This document shows positions 56,556 to 64,000 of a stretch of DNA of 64,000 nt, one piece after another. The first letter of the stretch is position 1; the number at the start of each line of letters is the position of its first letter. Source of the stretch: Terfezia claveryi (taxonomy: Eukaryota; Ascomycota; Pezizomycetes; Pezizales; Pezizaceae); contig WHUX01000037.1 in NCBI GenBank assembly GCA_015179025.1, positions 124,001-188,000 on the forward strand. Reading direction: 5' to 3'. Position numbers and translations under genes: made by a program. The notes under the pieces were generated by a model that ran no database searches, was not told the DNA's origin, and saw only the letters and a program-made list of their open reading frames with translations.

Positions 56556-58802
56556 ATGTCGGCTGAGTCCGCTACTGCCGTCCTCCTTCAGGAGAAGCCA
56601 GCTGAGGTTGTTCCAGCTGTCGAGAATGGAAAGGATAGTGCAGACCCCCCATCCGACAGCGATGTCCCATCGGCTACCGTCACGCCCTCGGGAGCCTCAG
56701 CACAAAAAAACAATTCAGCGTCCCTCTACGTTGGAGAACTCGACCCATCTGTCACCGAGGCCATGTTGTTTGAGCTTTTCTCGTCCATTGGTCAAGTTGC
56801 CTCTATCAGAGTTTGCCGTGACGCTGTCACTCACCGTTCTCTGGGCTATGCCTACGTGAACTTCAACAACACTCCTGATGGCGAGCGTGCTCTTGAGGAG
56901 CTTAACTACACTCTCATTAAGGGACGTCCATGCCGTATCATGTGGTCCCAACGTGACCCAGCTCTCCGCAAGACTGGACAGGGAAATGTTTTCATCAAGA
57001 ACTTGGACACTGCAATCGACAACAAGGCACTTCATGACACCTTCGCTGCCTTTGGAAACATCCTGTCCTGTAAGGTTGCTCAAGATGAGAACGGGGGCTC
57101 CCGTGGGTATGGGTTCGTCCACTATGAAACTGCGGAGGCTGCAGAGAATGCCATCAAGCATGTCAACGGTATGTTGTTGAACGAGAAAAAGGTCTTTGTC
57201 GGCCACCACGTCCCTAAGAAGGATCGTCAGAGCAAGTTTGAGGAAATGAAGGCAAACTTTACCAATGTCTATGTCAAGAACATCGATCCCTCGGTTTCTG
57301 ACGAAGAGTTCCGAGAACTGTTCGAGAGGTATGGTGCTATTACTTCAGCGTCCCTCACTCGTGATGCCGAGACCAATGCCTCGCGCGGCTTCGGATTTGT
57401 CAACTTCACTGCTCATGAATCTGCAGCAAAGGCTGTTGACGCACTACACGAAACAGATTACAAGGGACAAAAACTTTATGTTGGACGTGCCCAGAAGAAG
57501 CATGAGCGAGAGGAAGAGCTGAGAAAGCAGTATGAAGCTGTTCGCCTCGAAAAGGCTCAGAAGTATCAAGGGGTCAATTTATATATCAAGAACCTTGACG
57601 ATGATATTGATGACGACAAGCTTCGCCAGGAATTCTCTCCTTTCGGTACGATCACCAGTGCTAAGGTCATGAAAGACGAAGCCGGAAAGAGCAAGGGCTT
57701 CGGTTTTGTTTGTTTCAGCAGTCCTGATGAGGCTACTAAAGCGGTCACCGAGATGAACCAACGAATGATCAACAACAAGCCATTGTATGTTGCCCTTGCT
57801 CAGCGAAAGGATGTCCGCAAGTCTCAATTGGAAGCCAATATACAACAGAGGAACAAGATCCTTATGCAACAGGCTGTGGCTGCTGCAGTTGCCCCCAACC
57901 AGGTGAGATGCATTCTCCTAATGTTTGTGAAAAGCTTTTTTGCTAATTCTATCTCTAGTTCATTGGAGCTCCTATGTACTTCCAAGGTCAGCAGCCAGGT
58001 TTCCTTCCTCCCAGTGGTGGTCCTGGCGCACGTGGAATGCCATTCCCACCAAACCCGATGATGGTTCCTCCTCCAGTTACTGGAGGACGTGGTCCTTGGC
58101 CCGGACAGCAACAAGGAATGCCACCTCCAGCCGGAGGACCTGGTGGCCGTGGCGGACCCCAGCAACCCAACATGCCTCCTATGTACGGTCAGCCTATGCA
58201 AAACAATGCATTCTACATGGCTCAGGCCCAAGCTGCCGCTGCTGTTCGTGGTGCCGCTGGACGTGGTGGTCCAGTGCCTGGAATGACTGGGCCCCCACCA
58301 AATACGGCAATGCCAATGGGCGGCCGACCAGCTGCTCCTCCAGCAAACCAGAGGCCTGGACCCTCCTCCAGCGGTCCCCGCGGTAATGCCCGCCCTCATA
58401 TGCCCACTGGCCCACTCCCAGGTCAGGAAGGTGCTATCACTGCCGCTCTTACACCTCAAGCATTAAACGCAGCTCCACCTGCGCAACAAAAACAAATTCT
58501 CGGTGAAGCTTTATACCCTAAGATTCACGAGATGAACCCCGGTTTGGCTGGAAAGATCACCGGCATGTTGTTGGAGATGAGCAATGAAGAGCTCCTTGCT
58601 TTGTAAGTGTCCACATTGTAATATCAAGATGGCACCAGTCTAACATGAACACAGGATCGACGATCAAGCAGCACTTCGCCAGAAAGTCGACGAGGCCCTC
58701 TCAGTCTACGATGAGTACGTGAAAGGGAAGGATGGTGAGCCTGAGGGAGAGGCTGCTAAGCCCGAAGCTACAGAGAATGGAGAAAAGAAAGAGGAGAAGT
58801 AG
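56556..58802 (+). CDS. PAB1: poly(A)-binding protein Pab1
   Basis: Cytoplasmic poly(A)-binding protein, which coats mRNA tails and links them to eIF4G and deadenylases. Three exons fit: 56556-57902, 57959-58602 and 58655-58802, with introns of 56 and 52 bp, giving 712 residues. Four RRMs are visible by their RNP motifs: SLYVGELD with [16 protein letters not shown] with [17 protein letters not shown] with SRGFGFVNF, and NLYIKNLD with [10 protein letters not shown] Pro/Gly/Gln/Met-rich linker follows. The C-terminal MLLE (PABC) domain includes [13 protein letters not shown] and [15 protein letters not shown] and is split by the last intron. The C-terminus is acidic and Lys-rich. The start [15 protein letters not shown] is preceded by AAACAAG, a good fungal context. 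Confidence 0.98.
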
Positions 58803-59364
58803 ACCTCTTCACTCCCTCCGGTCTTTGAGTTTTTTTGTGTCTTCGCTGGTTCGTATTTCCCCTTTTTTCGTGTCTGTGGCTCAAAAATGGTTTGGGACTG
58901 GGTTGTCAATTTCTTTGCATGTCTTTTCATATGCTTTACGGGGTCTCTCTCTCTCTATATGTCACTCGGGTACCTTTCTTTCTTTCTTCAATTTGCTGGG
59001 TGGGATGCGTCAAGCGTAGGAGTCAGCGGGAGGTACTATAATGTGAACCATGCTATTCTTGTAAAGCTGAAGTATTCGGGAGAACGAAAGGGTATCTGCA
59101 CGACATTTTACGACAGTTTGGCGTGTGGGATGAAGCTTTATTCTCAATACAACAGATAAGACATGGTTTTTCTGCTGGCGTGGCTTCATGGTGATCTCAG
59201 TGATAGACTGCTTAGCCCAAGACTGAGAATAGCCCAGGTAAAGTAATTTTTGTGTATCCAATATGAGGCCGAGGAAAAACATCGGGATGCTTGGCATTAA
59301 AGTTCAAATCAACCCCCGTATACCTACCTACTCCCGGTCACCACACCCCCGGGAATATATACCA
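58803..59364. other. PAB1 3' flank and uS7m upstream region
   Basis: This short convergent-free spacer between two plus-strand genes contains pyrimidine-rich tracts (CTCTCTCTCTATATG near 58946) and a few short frames without support. Confidence 0.5.
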
Positions 59365-60625
59365 ATGCCGCCAGTACTACCTCAATTTGTGCTGGTCATT
59401 CGACAGCAAGCCATACTCGCACCGCGCGCAGCAGTAGGTTTATACAGCTCTGTTGAGAGAAGATGCTATGCGATTGATAGCCGACAAAACAACTTCCAGC
59501 GTGATCGACCTGTTGGGCCGAATCAGGATGCGCCGCCGGGTATAAATGAGGAAAGTGAGGGGTTGAATGAGTTTATGGGGGAGGAGGGGCCAGATATGAG
59601 TAATGCGAGCTCTCTTAATGAGGTGAGCTCCTGGTGATCTTGCATGCTGAGGATGATGATGTAGCGCGGAAGGATGGTGGGGTGAGATGTTGTTGGGCAG
59701 TAGGAATTGCTAGGGATGGCATTGATAGGATTCATGGCTTATATATATATCGGGAGATTTTTTTGGGGGGGGTTAGATCATCCAGCGTGAACAGAGCTTT
59801 TACGAGAATGCCCCTGAGGGCATGAGGCAAGAATACGAATACGGATATGGTGACGCCGCCGCCTACAACAATTCCTATCCGCAGAGTTATTCCCAGGGCG
59901 AAGGACAAGGACAAGAAGGACAGTACTACCAGCAGCCCCCAGCCAGCTCAGGGAAAGGCGAAGCGGAGGCAGAGAAACCCTTTACGACAGCCTACTCGTC
60001 TCAAATCCTCACGGAGCAGCTCAATTACCCCAAAATTTTCCACCCCTCCCCAACGGCCTACGGAATGAACCCCAACAACCCCGTCTCGAAATACCCCCTC
60101 CCATCTCTCCCCCTCCCGTCTACATCCCACCTCCACCACAGATACTCCCCCCTGCTAAACCAAGTCATCAACCTCTTCATGCGCGACGGGAAGAAAGCCA
60201 CCGCGCAAAAGAACGTGCAAACCGTCCTCGATATCCTCCGGACTAAAGGGCCCCCAAAGGAACAGACAAAGTACAACCTAATTTCCAACCACTTACCCCT
60301 CGCCTCACTCCCCAAGAATCCCCTCGCTTATCTACTGACTGCAATTGACTCCCTGGCGCCGCTCATGAGGTTGAAAGCTATGAAGGCGTCGGGTGGTTTC
60401 TCGAATCAGATTCCGGAGCCGCTGAATGAGAGGCAGAGGAGGAGGACGGCGGTAAAATGGATGTTGATTGTGTCGAAGGGGAAGAAGGATAGGTTGTCGT
60501 TTGCAGAGAGGTTTGCGGAGGAGGTAGTTGCTGTTGTAGAGGGGAGAAGTTCAGCATGGGATAGGAGGTTGCAGATTCACAAGACTGCGGTGGCAGCAAG
60601 AGCAAATGTTAAGGTGAAGATCTAA
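59365..60625 (+). CDS. RSM7: mitochondrial small-subunit ribosomal protein uS7m
   Basis: This is mitochondrial ribosomal protein S7, which binds the 3' major domain of the small rRNA. Two exons fit: 59365-59622 and 59777-60625, joined by a 154-bp intron (GTGAGC to GGTTAG) in phase 0, giving 368 residues. The N-terminus MPPVLPQFVLVIRQQAILAPRAA is Arg-containing and acid-poor, typical of a mitochondrial presequence. A low-complexity Gln/Tyr/Gly region follows. The S7 domain begins near residue 200 with LLNQVINLFMRDGKKATAQKN and continues with NERQRRRTAVKWML and FAERFAEEVV. An upstream in-frame ATG at 59263 exists, but the ATG at 59365 gives the better presequence. Confidence 0.92.
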
Positions 60626-61049
60626 GTTGTAGACACTCGTTCAAGACAATGCGTTAGATTGTAAATATACACTTGGGGAAGGTGGAGTTATAAGAGAATT
60701 TCTCTTTCAAGAGCCACGGTTTGCAATGTACTTATATTATCACCTGTTTTGCAGATATTAGGATAGTAAGCTGCCTATCTCAGAAACCATATATGACAGG
60801 AGCAAGCTATGGCCCGAAAAAAGACCCAAACGAGCACTACAAAAACAGACGCCATTTCAAAAGCCTCAAAAACTAAATACGCCAAAAGTACAATCAAAAC
60901 TAATAAACCGAATCGTGCCTCCATTCCAAACCATGCCCAAAGAATGCCCAAAAAGAGGGTTAGATATCTTTCTGTGATAGAAAGGCCCAAGACCGCAGGA
61001 AGTTCACGTGCTTGTACTCAGATGGGATCTCCCTTCCAACCCACTGGTA
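60626..61049. other. convergent intergenic region
   Basis: This spacer holds the 3' ends of two convergent genes. The plus strand is A-rich from 60815 onward. No gene is seen. Confidence 0.5.
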
Positions 61050-62922
61050 TCAGAACTGCAGTGAGGCAAAATTCATAGCAAACATCTGTTGCACGTCTTC
61101 TACGTCCTGATTGTTATGCCCCCTCCTCTTCCTACTGCGAGCGAATCCCAAAACACGTCTCTCCCAATCATCATATTTGTATTCCTCATCTGGCTTTTCC
61201 GGGTGGGGATGCGCGAAATTACAATTATTCCCATACTTGCAGTACGGAATCCTCCGATCTTTCGAGGTCACATTCCCCCAGCTATTGTCATCTTCTTGTC
61301 CTACATTTTGTGCTCCCCACAAACTGCTCTGCGTAGGTGCACAGGAGTGATCTAAAGTGACACTTTTGGCGTTCTTCGGGCTGCAGAAGTACCTGCAAGG
61401 GGTGGTCTTACATTTTTGAAGAAAGTTTTTGAGGAGGAGGGTTTTAGCGGGGTTTGGATCATCTGGGTCTCCTGTAGGCTTTCGTCTACTGCGCTTTCTC
61501 CTAAAAGCCTCATGATCCGAAATCGATAATTGCAAGGCACTTGTGCCCGGCGCAGACCCATGTTCACAATCTTCGTCACTCGAATGTTTGTCGTGGTTGG
61601 CTGGCCTGATGCTAGCTGACTGATTTGTGATACTCGCATTTACCAGGGTATTCGAGTTTCTGGCCACATTGGTATCCAATAGCGACTTGCTATCTCCAGT
61701 ATCATCAGAGCCAATAGAAAATTTGGTGTCAGTCCACATTTTCCCTCGGTCTGTAGTATCCGTGCCAAGGTCATTCGAGTAAGCGAGCCCCGTTGTACCA
61801 TCTTCACCGTCGTCACCCTGAGCCTTAGGTTTGCTACCCACAGGCTTATTTGACTCTGGGGCCGCCTTAGGACCATCAGCAGGCTTATTATCCTCGAGTA
61901 TCACCCCAGGGGTATATGGATATACAGAAGACTTTAAGATGAAAGGGCTTCGGGTTCGACATATCGGGCAATTCTTGTTCGTAACGTTTGTCTTACGCCA
62001 GCCTATGATGCAGTCTATTCATGGTATCAGCATTAATATTAAGATATTCATTGTATGTAATTGACTTTGTGACCCACCATAACAGAACACATGGTTACAA
62101 TTCTTCATCAAACCATATACTTTGATTGCCCGTGGTTCATCTTGGCAAATTGGACAGCCCTCGGCCTCGAGTGGAATAGGAACACCTGGATCTGTAATCA
62201 GAGCACCTCAGTTTTTGAGAAGGGATCTGGTTAAGAAATCAGTATAACGAACCTTCAGAGTTGCCCTTGACAAAAACTGTTTTCCTCTGCTTCTTTGCTT
62301 CCGTTAATTTCCTTGAGGATTCTCCAATAGGATCAATCTTATTCTGTAACCTCTTCACATCCTTGTTGATTTTAGACTTCTCGGATTTACGTTCCTCAGT
62401 ATCTTTTGCCTGTTGACTTTGATGGGCTCGTGCTTGGAGAATCTTGCTTTCCCAATAATCATTTCTCCAGTGACTCAGAGCCTTTTGATGTCGACCTGGT
62501 ACCATGTATTCCTTTGGGAGAAGGGGGTCTTTCTCTGGTGCCTCCTCTTGAAGTCTTGTGTCTTCACGTGACTTTAGAACTATTTTGAGCTGTACCTTCT
62601 GGAGCCTCACTTTCTCGAGGTCATGACTGTAGCTGCACTCACTCGCACGAGCACAAAACCCGGCGTTGAAATATCGGCAAGGAACCTGCCCAGGAGGTTT
62701 GTCCTTTCGTCGTTCTGGGAGCGTTGCTATACTTGATGAGCTGCTTGGTGGCGTGGAGTCCACAGTCGTTTTAAATACGACATCTCTCAAGTGACTGTGA
62801 GAGCTTGAAGAGTCCTCATTGTCTCGATTACTGGCAATGGTACTTTGGTGTCCGTGTGTTTGCCTCGTGGGTGTGCCTGAGGCAAGCGGGGCACGTCCCT
62901 GCCGGAAACTTTGAGGCATCAT
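61050..62922 (-). CDS. makorin-like RING/CCCH zinc-finger E3 ubiquitin ligase
   Basis: Three exons fit: 62922-62253, 62191-62078 and 62002-61050, with introns of 61 and 75 bp in agreeing phases, giving 578 residues. The start MMPQSFRQG is the first good ATG. A CCCH finger comes near residue 90 (CRYFNAGFCARASECSYSH, spacing C-x8-C-x5-C-x3-H). After a charged coiled region the RING domain spans the exon 2/3 junction: GCPICQDEP, NCNHVFCYGW, KNCPICRTRSPF. The C-terminal half is Ser/Asp-rich and ends with a split finger: TPCRYF, an unusual stretch of roughly 45 residues, then YCKYGNNCNFAHPHPE. CCCH plus makorin-type RING indicates an RNA-associated E3 ligase. The expanded C-terminal finger is atypical and could hide a further intron. 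Confidence 0.85.
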
Positions 62923-64000
62923 TGATTTGAATGCATATTCGAGCTCGTTTGTAAGTAAGGTTCTTGGAGATACCCACAAGATTATATGTGTTGCAGTTGT
63001 GGTCGTGAAGTAGTCTGGTTGGCACAACATGACGTGACTCCACAGCAACTATGGCTGCAATTAGTAAGGAATTAAAGTACTTAGTGAGAATGCACTCAAA
63101 TGGCGAACTTTAAGCTTGAGTTTAATTCGCACTTTCACGAGTTATTTACGTATCGTTGGAAAAAAGTCAAGTGCTTGATAAGGACAAGGAGATCAACCAA
63201 ACGCCCGTGGATCGGATCTAGCGAAATCCCTCTTAATATTCATGTTCAGTAGAATACATGTGCACATGGCAATAGCTGATTAGGCTAGCCGTGTGATGAG
63301 TGGAACTTAGGCGTAGCGAGACCAAGGTTATAGGCGGAAAGCCTGAGTAATACCTCTTCTCTTTAATGCTCATGTATATCATTGTATCTAATAATATACA
63401 CAAAACGACAATATTTACAAATATTTACATTCAGGGTAACTGAAGGAGTGCTGTGGTTGGCACGGCAACCTCATGGCCTCGGGTATCGGTACCCAACCTC
63501 CTCATGGTTCCCATTTTGCCAAAGTATGTCTTGAGAGGCCACCCGTCGAAAGTAACAGATCTAAATTTTCTCAAGGTCTGTGACGCCTCGAGTGAACAGC
63601 AATCCGCGGTGGAACTAGGTACATGGCCGTCCGTAATCAAATCTAAAAGACGTCACTAACGCTGGGAGCTATTGGGTAGGGACAACATATAGGCTCTGAA
63701 TTCAGATCCTCCTCCTTCAATGCCTAAACCCCGCTTACCTTATTCATAGTGCCACTGCACATGGCCAAAGAGAGGAGCAGATGGAACCATAATGGCGACA
63801 ATGCTCCAAGATGCACGTGAACCCGGGCCCAGATTACAGTGACCCTCTATCACTAATAGAGCCTTGGAAACAAGGAAAAGGGCAAGTGGCGGTACCAAGA
63901 AGGCCAACTGACTCTTCTTCTGGTGGGATATCAGAGATTGGAGTGGTAGCCCGTAGTTGCAAGTAATAATTCCAAGCAGGAAAACAGACAGCCACTCTTG
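62923..64000. other. intergenic region at window end
   Basis: This holds the upstream region of the makorin-like gene. A short-insertion core lies at 63011-63028. No gene is supported further on; frames near 63431-63659 show no protein-like pattern. Confidence 0.5.
63011..63028 (+). repeat. member of the TAGTCTGGTTGG family upstream of the makorin-like gene
   Basis: TAGTCTGGTTGGCACAAC lies about 90 bp upstream of the chosen start codon. The flanks GTCGTGA (63002-63008) and GACGTGA (63031-63037) match at six of seven positions, perhaps a decayed duplication. Confidence 0.6.

Noticed and set aside
1..64000. CRISPR arrays, bacterial operons, prophage
   Set aside because: The window is eukaryotic: spliced genes, and no evenly spaced direct repeats with spacers.

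Overview
The window is nuclear DNA of a filamentous ascomycete (Pezizomycotina). The evidence is short GT-AG introns of about 50-150 bp with CTRAY-type branch points, a fungal poly(A)-binding protein with four RRMs and an MLLE domain, a Hul5-type HECT ligase, a fungal phospholipase B, an MCT-like MFS transporter and a Ty1/Copia retrotransposon. The long, AT-rich, gene-poor spacers suggest a repeat-rich lineage. I could not name the genus.

Layout. 1-1050 is the 3' end of a GH31 alpha-glucosidase. 2651-7408 is a full-length Ty1/Copia element on the minus strand with 239-bp LTRs that read as identical, a 5-bp target duplication, a half-tRNA primer site and a broken reading frame. 9891-10964 is an orphan single-exon gene. 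13534-15099 (minus) is an MFS monocarboxylate-transporter-like gene with an apparent frameshift. 16283-20599 (minus) is a large proline-rich disordered protein, split by a C7 homopolymer. 23093-30349 (all minus) holds a cluster of secreted or surface genes: a PKD-like extracellular protein, a phospholipase B, and two neighbouring single-pass membrane proteins with CFEM-like ectodomains, one degenerate. 30350-44005 is a gene desert of about 13.6 kb that contains a TA-flanked MITE with perfect 29-bp inverted repeats. 44006-44572 is a small dsRNA-binding-like protein. 46800-48949 (minus) holds a string of exon-like segments that I could not join into one model. 50971-62922 is a conserved housekeeping block: HUL5, PAB1, mitochondrial ribosomal protein uS7m and a makorin-like RING/CCCH E3 ligase.

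Role of the genes. The right block concerns protein and RNA homeostasis: mRNA poly(A) binding, mitochondrial translation and two E3 ubiquitin ligases. The 23-30 kb cluster concerns the cell surface. These are ordinary fungal chromosomal neighbours and I see no biosynthetic cluster.

The most unusual signal is not a gene. It is a family of tiny dispersed insertions built from the core TAGTCTGGTTGG, often continued as CACAA and a C-rich tail. Several copies are flanked by direct duplications of 8-12 bp, and one is a perfect head-to-head palindrome. They look like minimal transposon ends or excision footprints of an unidentified DNA element. All statements come from reading the sequence by eye; no database search was run.
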